Shown here: one piece after another, positions 1 through 8,501 of the stretch
Layout: the number at the start of each line of letters is the position of its first letter
Numbering within the stretch: the first letter of the stretch is position 1
NCBI RefSeq assembly: GCF_036250755.1
Contig: NZ_CP109583.1
Location: forward strand, 124,001-188,000
Length of the DNA stretch: 64,000 nucleotides
From: Streptomyces uncialis
GTDB lineage: Bacteria > Actinomycetota > Actinomycetes > Streptomycetales > Streptomycetaceae
Reading direction: 5' to 3'
Position numbers and translations under genes: made by a program
Notes under the pieces: model-generated
What the model saw: the letters and a program-made list of their open reading frames with translations, nothing else
The model's database searches: none
Told to the model about the DNA's origin: nothing

Positions 1-1363
1 GCCCGCGATCGGCCGGTGGCTGGAGGAGTGGCCCGCGGGCGTCCGTGGCCAGGTGTTCGTCGAGGTCGAACGGCCCGAGCACCGGCAGGATCTCCCGGTC
101 CCGGCCGGGGTGACACTGACCTGGCTGAGCCGGGACGGTGCCGAACCGGGTACGACCACCCTGCTGTTCGACGCCGTGCGGAACGCTCCGTGGTGGGAGG
201 GGACGGTGTTCGCGTGGGTCGCCGGGGAAACCCTCGGCCTCACCCCGATCCGGCGGTGGCTGAGGAACGAGAAGGGGCTGGCCAAGGAGCAGGTCGAGGT
301 CACCGGGTACTGGCGCCGACGGCAGGCCGTGGTCCCCGGTGACGACACCGCGCCGCCCGGCTCCGGGGCGGGCGAGGACGGGGCGGAGCGGTTCCACGGA
401 CTGACGGAGATCGTCCCGGCCTTCGCCGTCCGGGTCGCGGCGACCATCGGTCTCGCGGCGGCGTTCGACGGCCGGCCGCGCACCGCCGCCGAGCTCGCGT
501 CGGCGACCGCCACCGACCCGGTGGGCCTGACCAGGCTGCTGCGCTTCCTCGCCTCGGTCGGCATGACCGAACAGCTCGACGACGGCCGTCACCGGCTCAC
601 CGTTCTCGGCCGGGAGCTGGAGAACGAGTATCTGGCCGACGCGCTCCACCTCGACGGGGTGCACGCCCAGCGTGAGCTCGGGGGTGTCCTGTCGTTGCTG
701 TCGGCGGTACGCACCGGACGGGGCGACCACGCCCGGTGGTTCGGCGCCGAGCACGACCGGCGCGTCGCGGACGACCCCGTCCTGCTCGCCGCCCGCACGG
801 AGAGCGAGGCCGAGGACGCCGTGTACGTGGCGGGCGCGGTCGCCGCCGCCGCCGTGTTCTCGGACCTGTCGACGGTGGTGGTGTCGGGTACGGCGTCGGG
901 CAGTTTCGCCGTCGCGCTCGTCGCGGCCCACCCCGGGCTGCGCGCCACGATCGTGGCCGCTCCCTCGCAGATCGACGCGCTGCGCCGGATCCACCCGGCG
1001 CACGAGCGCGTGGCGCACGAGGCGGGCGGCCCGCTCGGGCCGCTTCCCGTGACCGCCGAGGCGGTGCTCCTGGCCGATGTGCTGCACACCCTCGCCGACA
1101 GCGACGCGGTCCATGTGCTGCGTCAGGCGGCGGCCGGTCTCGGTCCGGGCGGCCGGGTGCTGGTGTTCGGTGACGTCCTCGACGTCGAGGTGGCGGACGA
1201 GCACGACTACGAGGACGATCTGATCGACTTCGCCCTGCACGGTGGCGGAGCACGGGACCAGGACGCGCACCACGCGCTGTTCGCCGCGGCGGGCCTGCGG
1301 CTCGTGGAGCGCACCACCATCGGCTGGGGCTACACCCTGCATACCCTCACCCAGCGGGGCTGA
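1..1363 (+). CDS. Siderophore-interacting protein fused to a methyltransferase-like domain (5' end outside window)
   Basis: The frame is open from base 2, so the start lies upstream of the window. The first ~115 visible codons match the C-terminal half of FAD-dependent siderophore-interacting proteins (ferric-siderophore reductases of the ViuB/SIP family): AIGRWLEE, VFVEVE, FAWVAGE, GYWRR. After a short acidic linker comes a plant-type O-methyltransferase-like region (dimerisation helices FHGLTEIVPAF, winged-helix part, then a Rossmann part with LGPGGRVLVFGDVLD). Its SAM loop is poor: where active enzymes have a GGGTG-type loop this has SGTASGSF, and the acidic residue after the second strand is replaced (IVAAPSQ), so the domain may bind or scaffold rather than methylate. 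The stop is 6 nt before the next gene, an ABC transporter, so they are probably one operon for reductive release of iron from an imported siderophore. Domain calls are confident; the loss of methyltransferase activity is inferred. Confidence 0.8.
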   Translation, partial: PAIGRWLEEWPAGVRGQVFVEVERPEHRQDLPVPAGVTLTWLSRDGAEPGTTTLLFDAVRNAPWWEGTVFAWVAGETLGLTPIRRWLRNEKGLAKEQVEVTGYWRRRQAVVPGDDTAPPGSGAGEDGAERFHGLTEIVPAFAVRVAATIGLAAAFDGRPRTAAELASATATDPVGLTRLLRFLASVGMTEQLDDGRHRLTVLGRELENEYLADALHLDGVHAQRELGGVLSLLSAVRTGRGDHARWFGAEHDRRVADDPVLLAARTESEAEDAVYVAGAVAAAAVFSDLSTVVVSGTASGSFAVALVAAHPGLRATIVAAPSQIDALRRIHPAHERVAHEAGGPLGPLPVTAEAVLLADVLHTLADSDAVHVLRQAAAGLGPGGRVLVFGDVLDVEVADEHDYEDDLIDFALHGGGARDQDAHHALFAAAGLRLVERTTIGWGYTLHTLTQRG

Positions 1364-1369
1364 GCCGGG

Positions 1370-3121
1370 GTGTCGACACGGCGAGGTGCGGGAAGCGGAC
1401 GGCGCTGGGGCCTGTTCGAAGCGGGCGCGGCGCCCCGGGGGCCGGGGCTGCGCGTCGATCCCGGGTGGTCGCCCGCGCGGTTGAGCGGGGCGGTGATCCG
1501 TTCCGCGTGGCCGTGGGTACTGCCCGGCGCGCTGCTGCTGGTGGTGTTCAACGTCGCCTCGATGCTGCTGCCGGTCGCGGTCGGACGGTTCGTCGACACG
1601 GTGATCACGCCCGCCGCGGCGGGGGCGGGGGCCGACGGGATCGGACCGGCGCTGACGGGCTGGTCGGCCGTGTTCGTCGCCCTGTACGCCGCGATCCATC
1701 TCGGCTACCGCTTCGGGGGGCGGCTGGGCTGGTTCGGGGTGCAGCGCGCGCAGTACGAGTTGTCCCAGGCCGTGCTCGGCCGGGTCCTCGACGAGCGCGG
1801 CATGGCCGGGACCGTCCGGGCGCCGGGCGTGCTGCTGTCGTTGGCGACCGCAGATGTGCACCGCACCTGTCTGGCCCTCTATGTGACCGTCTATCCGCCC
1901 GGTGAGGCCGTCGGGCTGGTCGTCGCGGCCGGAGTCCTGTTCTGGGTGCACCCGGCCCTCGGCGTCGGGGTGACCGTGGCGCTGCCGGTGGTGCTGCTGC
2001 TCATGCACGCCGCCGCCCGTACGCTGCAGCGGCGGAGCGGGGCCGAGCAGGCGGGCCTGGCCGACGCCGCGGCGGCTGCCGCCGATCTGGTGGCGGGGTA
2101 CCGGGTGATCCGGGGCCTGCACGCCCAGGACACCGCCGCCGCCCGCTACCGGGGCGTGAGCCGTGCGGCGTTGCGGGCGACGTTGGCGGCGCGTGCCGCG
2201 CGGGCCGGGTTCGACGCGGTGAGCGCGGCGACCGCGCACGCGTTCGCCGCCGTGGTCGTGATCGCCGCCGCGGTACCGGCCTTCGAGGGCCGGATCAGTC
2301 CTGGACAACTGGTCACCGTCGCCGGGGTCGCGGTCACCCTGATCGGTCCGCTCGACAGTCTGGTGGGCGCGCTGGGCTCGTTCTGGGCGGTCTCGCAGGC
2401 CTCCGCCGCACGCGTCCTCGACCTGACGGCCACCCCGCCCCATCCCGCCGCCGCGGGCACGGCGGTGCCCGCCGGCCACCGCACGGGTCGGGTTCTCGGG
2501 TTCGAGCGGCTGGGCCTGGCGGACGGGGTGACGCTCGACGCCGTCGTCCCCGTCGGCGGGTTCGTCGTGCTGGAGCTGCCGCAGTCCGCCCAGGCGGCGC
2601 TGTCCGGTTTCCTCACCCTTCGGGCGGTGCCGTCGTCGGGGCGGGTCACCTTCGCGGGCCGGGCGGTGCACGAGTACCGCCCGGCGCTGCTCCGGGAGCG
2701 GTTGCTCGTCGCCCCGCGCGCCCCGGGGGTACTGGCCGGGACGGTGCTGGACAACGTCCGCGCGACCGGCGCCGCCCCGGCTGCGGCCGGTACGGCCCGG
2801 ACCGCGCTGGCGGTCGCGGGGTTCGACGCCGCCGAACTGCCCGACGGGTACGACACCGTGCTCGGGGACGGCGGGCGGGAGCTGTCCGGCGGGCAGCGCC
2901 AGCGGATCGCCCTGGCCCGGTCGGTCGCCGCCGATCCCGAGGTACTGGTGCTGATCGAACCGACCACCTCGGTGGACGCCGTCACCGAGCACCGCGTCGC
3001 GACCCGGCTGCGGGAGCACCGGGCCGGGCGGACCACGCTCGTGCTGACCGCCGCCCCGGCCTTCCGCGCCGTCGCCGACCCGGTGGTCATGACCGATGAG
3101 GGGACGAAAGCCGATGCCTGA
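1370..3121 (+). CDS. ABC transporter, exporter fold, catalytically degenerate half (heterodimer subunit A)
   Basis: 583 aa, GTG start 6 nt after the previous stop. A membrane domain of about six helices (residues ~45-335) precedes a nucleotide-binding domain. The signature LSGGQRQR (~505-512) is perfect, but the Walker A region reads LELPQSAQAALSGF with no P-loop lysine, the Q-loop glutamine is missing, Walker B is VLVLIEPTTSVD (Asp replaced by Ile, Glu kept) and the H-loop histidine is gone (VLTAAPAF). This half therefore cannot bind ATP productively in its own P-loop but can supply the signature to a partner. The next gene supplies the opposite set. The pair sits with a siderophore-interacting protein gene, as in the mycobacterial IrtAB and yersiniabactin YbtPQ systems, where exporter-fold ABC proteins import ferric siderophores; import here is an inference from context. 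Confidence 0.85.
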   Translation: MSTRRGAGSGRRWGLFEAGAAPRGPGLRVDPGWSPARLSGAVIRSAWPWVLPGALLLVVFNVASMLLPVAVGRFVDTVITPAAAGAGADGIGPALTGWSAVFVALYAAIHLGYRFGGRLGWFGVQRAQYELSQAVLGRVLDERGMAGTVRAPGVLLSLATADVHRTCLALYVTVYPPGEAVGLVVAAGVLFWVHPALGVGVTVALPVVLLLMHAAARTLQRRSGAEQAGLADAAAAAADLVAGYRVIRGLHAQDTAAARYRGVSRAALRATLAARAARAGFDAVSAATAHAFAAVVVIAAAVPAFEGRISPGQLVTVAGVAVTLIGPLDSLVGALGSFWAVSQASAARVLDLTATPPHPAAAGTAVPAGHRTGRVLGFERLGLADGVTLDAVVPVGGFVVLELPQSAQAALSGFLTLRAVPSSGRVTFAGRAVHEYRPALLRERLLVAPRAPGVLAGTVLDNVRATGAAPAAAGTARTALAVAGFDAAELPDGYDTVLGDGGRELSGGQRQRIALARSVAADPEVLVLIEPTTSVDAVTEHRVATRLREHRAGRTTLVLTAAPAFRAVADPVVMTDEGTKADA

Positions 3122-5000
3122 GACGGTGACGGTGCCACGGACCGACGGCCGGTCGCTGCCGGTCGCCCCGGGCGGACAGGTCGCCGCGGAGCTGTGGGAG
3201 ATGCTGCGGGGCCGCCGCCTCGCTCTCGCGGGCATCCTCGTCCTGTTCCTGGCCGAGGCGGCCACCTCCCTCGTCTTCCCGCTGGTCGTGGGCCGGTTGC
3301 TGGACGCCGTGATCGCCGCGGACGGGGCGGGCGTGCCGGGGTCGTTCTGGTGGCAGGTCGCCCTGCTGGCCGGAGCGGCGGTCGCGGCGGGGGCGCTGAC
3401 CTGGGTCGCCGCCGGGGCGCTGGCGCGGCTCGCGGAGACGGTGATCGCGGAACTGCGTGAGGCCTTTGTCGCCGCCGCGCTGGGTCTCCCCCGCTCCGTG
3501 GTGGAGGCCGCGGGTGCCGGGGACGTGGTGACCCGGGCCGGTGACGACATCGCCGAGGTCTCGGGCACGCTGCCGGAGGTGCTGCCACGGCTGTGCGCCT
3601 CGGCGTTCACCATCGTGCTCGTGGGGGCGGGACTGGGCGCCCTCGACCCCTGGTACGTGCTCGGGTTCGCCGTCATCGTCCCGCTGTACGCCATGACCGT
3701 GCGCTGGTACCTGCGGACCGCGCCGGAGGTCTACGCCGCCGAACGGGCCGCCCGCTCCACGCGCGGCCGGCACATCCTGGGCACCCTCACCGAGTTGCCG
3801 ACCGTCACCGCCCACCGCCTCGAACAGCGTCAGTCGGCGCAGGTCCGCGACGCCAGCTGGCAGACCGTGCGGTGGGCCATGCGGACCCGGATCGTCCAGA
3901 ACCGGCTGTTCGGGCGGCTGAACATCACCGAGGCGGTCGGGCTGGCCGCCGTCCTCGCCATCGGTGTGCGGCTCGCCCTCACCGGCGAGGCCACACCCGG
4001 TGAGGTGACCGCCGCCGCGCTGCTGTTCCTGCGCGCGGTCGCCCCGGTCGCCGCGCTGCTGTTCGTCATGGACGACGCCCAGTCGTGCCTCGCCGCGCTC
4101 GGACGGCTCATCGGCGTGACCCGGCGGCCCGGCCCCCGGGCCGGGGAGGAGCCGACGCCACCGGCCGCCAGGGAAGAGGGGCAAGGGACGGACACCGCCC
4201 GGCCCGGCGAGGCCCCCCGCGGCGTCGGTGTGGCCGCGGGGGAGCCCGCTTGGCGTGATGCGGTCGCCGCGGTGGAGACCGCCGATGTGCGCTTCGCCTA
4301 CCGGCGGGACAGCCCGGTGCTGTCCGGCGTCGGTCTGCGGATCGCCCGCGGTGAGGTGGTCGCCGTGGTCGGGGCGACGGGGTCCGGCAAGTCCACGCTC
4401 GCGTCGCTCGTCGCCGGTGTCCATGAACCCCTCGCGGGGAGCGTCGTCCGGGGCGTCCCGAGGACCGGGATCATGACCGTGACCCAGGAGACCCATGTCT
4501 TCGCCGGGACGCTCCGCGACAATCTCACGCTCACGGCCCCCGGCAGCGACGACGAGCGGATACTGCGCGCCCTCGCCGTGGTCGGCGCCACGGCCCTGGT
4601 GTCCACCCTGCCCGAGGGCCTGGACACCCCGGTCGGTCATGGCGGGCATCCGCTGACCGCCGCGCAGGCGCAACACACCGCGCTGGCACGGCTGGTGCTC
4701 GCCGAGGCGGAACTGGTCATCCTGGACGAGGCCACCGCGGACGCCGACACCGCGGACGCCGGTCTGCTGGAACGGGCCGCGGCAGCCGCTGTCCGGGGAC
4801 GGGCGGCGTTGGTGATCGCCCATCGGCTCTCCCAGACCGCGACGGCCGATCGGATACTCGTGCTCGACGCCGGACGGGTGGTCGAGACCGGTACGCACGA
4901 CGAACTCGTCGCCGCCGAAGGGACCTACGCGCGGCTGTGGCGGACCTGGAGCACCGGACGCCCCACCACCACGCCGTCGGCGGACGTGGACGGCCGGTGA
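3114..5000 (+). CDS. ABC transporter, exporter fold, ATP-binding half (heterodimer subunit B)
   Basis: Start taken as ATG 3114, preceded by GAGGGGACG about 8 nt upstream; an in-frame ATG at 3096 lacks a good site. It overlaps the end of subunit A by 8 nt, which suggests coupled translation. 628 aa: six-helix membrane domain, a proline/glutamate-rich linker (~345-385), then the nucleotide-binding domain. Walker A GATGSGKST (~420-428), Q-loop (VTQETHVFAG), Walker B LVILDEATAD and H-loop VIAHRLS are all intact, but the signature is LTAAQAQHT instead of LSGGQ. Combined with subunit A this gives one fully intact composite ATP site and one fully dead site, a strongly asymmetric heterodimer. The role is probably ferric-siderophore import with the upstream reductase; export cannot be excluded. 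Confidence 0.88.
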   Translation: MPETVTVPRTDGRSLPVAPGGQVAAELWEMLRGRRLALAGILVLFLAEAATSLVFPLVVGRLLDAVIAADGAGVPGSFWWQVALLAGAAVAAGALTWVAAGALARLAETVIAELREAFVAAALGLPRSVVEAAGAGDVVTRAGDDIAEVSGTLPEVLPRLCASAFTIVLVGAGLGALDPWYVLGFAVIVPLYAMTVRWYLRTAPEVYAAERAARSTRGRHILGTLTELPTVTAHRLEQRQSAQVRDASWQTVRWAMRTRIVQNRLFGRLNITEAVGLAAVLAIGVRLALTGEATPGEVTAAALLFLRAVAPVAALLFVMDDAQSCLAALGRLIGVTRRPGPRAGEEPTPPAAREEGQGTDTARPGEAPRGVGVAAGEPAWRDAVAAVETADVRFAYRRDSPVLSGVGLRIARGEVVAVVGATGSGKSTLASLVAGVHEPLAGSVVRGVPRTGIMTVTQETHVFAGTLRDNLTLTAPGSDDERILRALAVVGATALVSTLPEGLDTPVGHGGHPLTAAQAQHTALARLVLAEAELVILDEATADADTADAGLLERAAAAAVRGRAALVIAHRLSQTATADRILVLDAGRVVETGTHDELVAAEGTYARLWRTWSTGRPTTTPSADVDGR

Positions 5001-5011
5001 CGGCCGTCCAC
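4986..5011 (+). terminator. Hairpin over the stop codon of the ABC operon
   Basis: Perfect 10-bp stem (GTGGACGGCC / GGCCGTCCAC) with a 6-nt loop that contains the TGA stop at 4998-5000. There is no T-tract, as is usual for Streptomyces terminators. Confidence 0.5.
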
Positions 5012-5106
5012 CCGGATCGCGCCCGTCCCGCGGAGCAGGGTCGTACGGGAGTCGGCGGGCGATCCAGGGGCACCCGGTGGTGCCCCGGCACCTCGGGGTC
5101 GGCGAA

Positions 5107-5131
5107 GCGCACGGCCCGTCGGGCCGTGCGC
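5107..5131. terminator. Bidirectional terminator hairpin between convergent genes
   Basis: Perfect 11-bp stem (GCGCACGGCCC / GGGCCGTGCGC) with a 3-nt loop, placed 12 nt before the 3' end of the reverse-strand gene at 5143-5565 and about 107 nt after the ABC operon, so it can serve both. Confidence 0.7.
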
Positions 5132-5142
5132 TCACCGTTCCA

Positions 5143-5565
5143 CTACCCCGGCTGGTCGGAGCGGGTGAGGTCCTCGGCCAACCGCCAGTCGTCGCCGGTT
5201 CGTTCGAAGACGAAGAGATGGGACGACACATAGGGAACGGTCGCCTCCGGCTTCGTACCGGTCGGGGTGGTCGTGTACGGCGTCGTGAGCTGCTGGACCC
5301 ACACCTTGGCGCGTTCGCCCCGCTTCTCCACCTGGTCGACCCGGGCTTCGGCCGCCGCTCCGCCCCAGTCCCTGCCCGCGGGCGCCGGGTGATTCCGCCA
5401 GGACGCCGTGCTGAGGTCGGCGTCGCGCTGGAAGATCCGCTGGGCGGCGCGTTCGAGCGAATCCCGCTCCGCCGCGTCGAGCCGGTCCTGGACCACCAGC
5501 GTCGCCGGTACCGCGGCGAGCACGACCGCTGCCGCCGACAAGACGAACCTGTGCTTCCTGATCAT
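5143..5565 (-). CDS. Secreted or membrane-anchored hypothetical protein
   Basis: 140 aa. It starts MIRKHRF with a basic N-terminus and a hydrophobic stretch to about residue 24 (no lipobox cysteine), so it is a signal peptide or single anchor. The rest is a small soluble domain rich in charged residues (RDADLSTASW, VWVQQLTTPY, HLFVFERTGDDW) reminiscent of the small NTF2/mce-associated-like extracytoplasmic proteins of actinomycetes, but I cannot assign a family. It converges on the ABC operon and shares a terminator with it. Function unknown. Confidence 0.6.
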   Translation of the reverse strand: MIRKHRFVLSAAAVVLAAVPATLVVQDRLDAAERDSLERAAQRIFQRDADLSTASWRNHPAPAGRDWGGAAAEARVDQVEKRGERAKVWVQQLTTPYTTTPTGTKPEATVPYVSSHLFVFERTGDDWRLAEDLTRSDQPG

Positions 5566-5776
5566 GGAGCCCCCACCCCTGGAATACGACGAGCGTTCGG
5601 GAACGATGTCACGAAAACCCCCAAGTCAAACAGCGTATCGACCTGACAGGGCTTGATCAACGCTGAAGGTGAGCGCCTCGGAGGACAATTGGCCGGATCT
5701 CTTGTGGGCCGTGGAACCCGGCCACCGGAACCCGGCCACCACGGTCGATGTCAGTGGTGGATGCGACGATCACTGC

Positions 5777-6223
5777 ATGGTGATGTGCGAATACTTCTCG
5801 GCGGCCGACGACGACGTGGCCGTCCGTGTCCTTGACCAGTCCGACGGGCCCGACCCCGCGACCTTCGACGTGGTCCCGCTCAGGGGGATCGATCCGGTCG
5901 TCGTGCTGGCCCGTCTCGAAGCGATCCTGACCGGCTGCTCCTATGACGAGGCGACCCGGCGCCCCCGCTCGGGACAGCTGCTCTCGTCCCCCGAGTCGGA
6001 GAGCGCCTTCATCATGAGCGTGTCCGACACCCTTCAGGAGGCGTTGGCGTCGGCCACGCCCGCCGCCCTCGCGGAAGCCGCCGGGCCGTGGTCGGGCACC
6101 GAGGAACTCGAAGCGTCCGGATACACCTCCGAGGACGCGGGTCAGGCGCTGGCCCAGCTGGCGGGGCTGGCCGGTCGCGCAGGGTCGGACGGTCGTCGTA
6201 TGTACTGCCGGTGGGCCCTGTGA
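5777..6223 (+). CDS. Hypothetical cytoplasmic protein, Streptomyces-type MCEYFSA family
   Basis: 148 aa from ATG 5777 (MVMCEYFSAADDD). The frame also opens at GTG 5669, but that 36-residue extension is low in complexity and has no ribosome site, whereas the section from 5777 starts like a compact family I recall from other streptomycetes (small alpha/beta protein with DPVVVLARLEAILTGCSYDE and a C-terminal YCRWAL). No signal peptide, no membrane segment, no catalytic motif recognised. It has its own promoter region and no operon partner. Function unknown. Confidence 0.6.
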   Translation: MVMCEYFSAADDDVAVRVLDQSDGPDPATFDVVPLRGIDPVVVLARLEAILTGCSYDEATRRPRSGQLLSSPESESAFIMSVSDTLQEALASATPAALAEAAGPWSGTEELEASGYTSEDAGQALAQLAGLAGRAGSDGRRMYCRWAL

Positions 6224-6261
6224 CGGGGTGACGGCGGCGAGGAGAGCGGGCGGTGCGCGTC

Positions 6262-7678
6262 TCAGCGGCCCGGGTCCACCGGTGTGAGGATCCCGAGCCG
6301 ATCCTCGACGGCCTGCGCGGCGGCCAGACACAGGTCCTCCCGGAACGCCCGTCCGACGATCTGCACCCCGGACGGCAGCCCCTCGCTCACCCCGGTCGGC
6401 ACTGCCACACCGGGCACGCCGACGAAGCTGGTCACGGTGCACAGCCGCATCGCCGTGCCGACCCGGTCCCGGCCCGCCCGGTCGCGGGATTCCAGACCCG
6501 GCTCGACAGGCGGCTCGGTGAACACCGGGCCGAGCAGCAGCGGGTACGCGTCGAGGAACTCGGCCCATGAGCGGCGGATGCCCATCCAGGTGCCCATCAG
6601 CTTCATGAACTCGTCCGCGCTCGCGGGCGGGGTCCGCTCCATCGCCATCCGGATGTAGCGGTCCCCGCCCTCGCCGAGCAGTGTGCGCACCACGGGCCAG
6701 GCCGGGGCGAACTCGGTCATGGTGATCCGGCCGTACGCCTCCAGCGCCTCGTCCAGCCGTGGTACGTCCTCGATCTCACGTACGTCGTACCCGGCGTCAC
6801 GGAGCGCGTCGGCCGCGGTCGCGACGGCCGCGCGGACAGTGGGGTCGACGCCGTGCCCGCCGGGGTCCGTCACGACCGCGACCTTCACAGGGCCGGGGAG
6901 CGGCTCGCCGTGGAGGGGCACCGGCACGGCCCGGGGGTCCCGCGGATCGGTCCCGGCCAGCACCTCGTACGCCAGCCGCAGATCGCCCACGCAGCGGGCC
7001 AGCGGTCCGTCCGTGACGAGCGCCTGAGAGGCCGGGCCGGGGTCGTCCGGGCCGAACACGCGGTGGTCGGCGGGGAAGCGGCCGGTGGACGGCTTCAGCA
7101 CGGCCACACCGCAGAACTGGGCCGGGATGCGCACCGATCCGCCGGAGTCGTTGCCGAGCCCGAGCGGCGCGAGCCCCGTGGCGACGGCGACCGCGTCACC
7201 TCCGCTGGAGCCGCCCGGGGTCCGGCCGCCGTCCCACGGATTGACCGTGTCGCCGTACAGCTCGCTGCGGGTGTGCATCCCCGCCAGGATCAGGGTGGGG
7301 ATGTTGGTGTGCCCGATGGGGACGGCCCCGGCCGCCCGCAGACGTGCCACCGGGAGCGCGTCGGCCCGCGCCACCAGGTCCCGGAAGCGTTCGGCGCCGA
7401 ACGTGGTCGGCACGCCCTCGACGGGGGTGCTCTCCTTCACCGTGAACGGCACACCCGCGAGCGGGCCCAGCGGCTCTCCCGCGGCGCGGCGGCGGTCCGT
7501 CCGGGCGGCGGCCTCGTACGCGCGCTCCGCGAGGAGCTGGGTGATCGCGTTCACCCGCGGGTTGACCTCCGCGATGCGCTCCAGATGACTCCCGATCAGT
7601 TCGACCGCCGATATCTCCGCGCCGCGTACGGCCTCCCGCCTGGGCGGTGGCCGACATCTTCCACAAGGCGTCCCGCAT
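6262..7678 (-). CDS. Amidase-signature hydrolase with an apparent single-base frameshift near its N-terminus
   Basis: Amidase-signature (Ser-Ser-Lys triad) enzymes hydrolyse amides such as glutamamide or aryl-amides. The body (codons from 7554 downwards) shows FTVKES with the triad Lys, the GGSSGGDAVAVATG loop and GNDSGGSVRIPAQFCG. The true start is ATG 7678 with a strong GAGGAGGGG site, giving MRDALWKMSATAQ; continuity to the family-typical AVRGAEISAVELIGSHLERIAEVNP requires removing one G from a GGG run (plus-strand CCC at 7635-7637). Without that change, translation from 7678 runs out of frame, and only an internal GTG at 7554, inside the conserved N-terminal helix, opens the remaining frame. 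So this is either a recent frameshift pseudogene or an assembly error. It is divergent from a TetR gene and probably its target. Confidence 0.8.
7636..7637 (-). other. Probable +1 frameshift site in the amidase gene
   Basis: A GGG run on the coding strand (plus-strand CCC 7635-7637). Deleting one base joins the start-codon frame to the conserved amidase frame exactly (…SATAQ-AEAVRGAEISAVEL…). Confidence 0.6.
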
Positions 7679-7703
7679 GCCCGTCCCCTCCTCGTTCATG
7701 AAC

Positions 7704-7719
7704 CGATGCGCTTGCATCG
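7704..7719. promoter_or_regulatory. Operator 1 for the divergent TetR regulator
   Basis: CGAT-N8-ATCG inverted repeat. The arms extend to 7 bp (CCGATGC gctt GCATCGG, 7703-7720). A near-copy lies 33 bp away, about three helical turns, inside the amidase/TetR intergenic region. Confidence 0.6.
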
Positions 7720-7736
7720 GAACCGTACTCCGGAAT

Positions 7737-7752
7737 CGATACGGGCGCATCG
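7737..7752. promoter_or_regulatory. Operator 2 for the divergent TetR regulator
   Basis: Second CGAT-N8-ATCG inverted repeat with the same spacing as operator 1 (CGATacgggcgcATCG). It overlaps a plausible promoter for the TetR gene (TTGCAT at 7713, 17-bp spacer, TCGATA at 7736). Confidence 0.58.
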
Positions 7753-7802
7753 AATAAAGTGGGCGGCGGAACCGCGCACCGAAGAACGGGGAGGCACCGG
7801 AC

Positions 7803-8453
7803 ATGCCCAAGCAGGTGGATCACCTGGGCCGGCGCCGGCTCATCGCCGAGGCCGTCTGCCACCTCGCGGACGAACACGGGCTGGAGGGTGTGACGCTGCG
7901 CGATGTGGCGGCCCGTGCCCAGGTGTCCATGGGCGCCGTCCAGCGGTGCTTCCGCACCAAGGAGGAGATGCTGGTGTTCGCCCTCGGGCACATCGGCGAG
8001 CGGATCACCGAGCGGGTACGGGCCCGTCTGGTCGGCAGCCCGGCCCAGTCGGCCGGCACCGCCCTGGGTCACGCGGCCGCCGAGGTCTCGCTGCTCCGCG
8101 GGGAACACCGCGCCGAGGCCAGGGTCTGGCTGGCCTTCGTCGCCCAGGCGGCGGTCAGCGAAGCGCTCGCCGAACCGCTGAGGGCGAACTACGTGGCAGT
8201 GGAGGAGATGTTCACCCGGCTCGTCGCGGAGGTCGCCGAGGACACCGGATCCGCCGGGCACCTCGATCCGGTACGCGCGGCCCGTACTCTCCTCGCCCTC
8301 GCGGACGGCCTCACCGCACATGTCCTCGTCGGCCACCTCACCGCCGAGGAAGCGCACGACATCCTGCACGCGCACCTGGTCGGTCTCTGGGAGCGGTCGG
8401 CCGTGCTGTCCCGGCCCGCGTCGGACACCCCGGGCCGCCCAAGCGGACGCTGA
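7803..8453 (+). CDS. TetR/AcrR-family transcriptional regulator
   Basis: 216 aa, ATG with GGGGAGG 8 nt upstream. The N-terminal helix-turn-helix is clear (residues ~10-55: LIAEAVCHLADEHGLEGVTLRDVAARAQVSMG split over helices 1-3, then VQRCFRTKEEML). The C-terminal helical domain (AEARVWLAFVAQAAV, EEAHDILHAHLVGLW) would bind a small ligand. Its gene is divergent from the amidase, with two identical-spacing CGAT-N8-ATCG operators between them, so it probably represses both itself and the amidase. The inducer is unknown; an amide substrate or related metabolite is a reasonable guess. Confidence 0.88.
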   Translation: MPKQVDHLGRRRLIAEAVCHLADEHGLEGVTLRDVAARAQVSMGAVQRCFRTKEEMLVFALGHIGERITERVRARLVGSPAQSAGTALGHAAAEVSLLRGEHRAEARVWLAFVAQAAVSEALAEPLRANYVAVEEMFTRLVAEVAEDTGSAGHLDPVRAARTLLALADGLTAHVLVGHLTAEEAHDILHAHLVGLWERSAVLSRPASDTPGRPSGR

Positions 8454-8501
8454 CCCACCGTCCGCGAGAAGTGGGGCCCGTGCGGCCCTCCCCCGCCGTC
8501 G

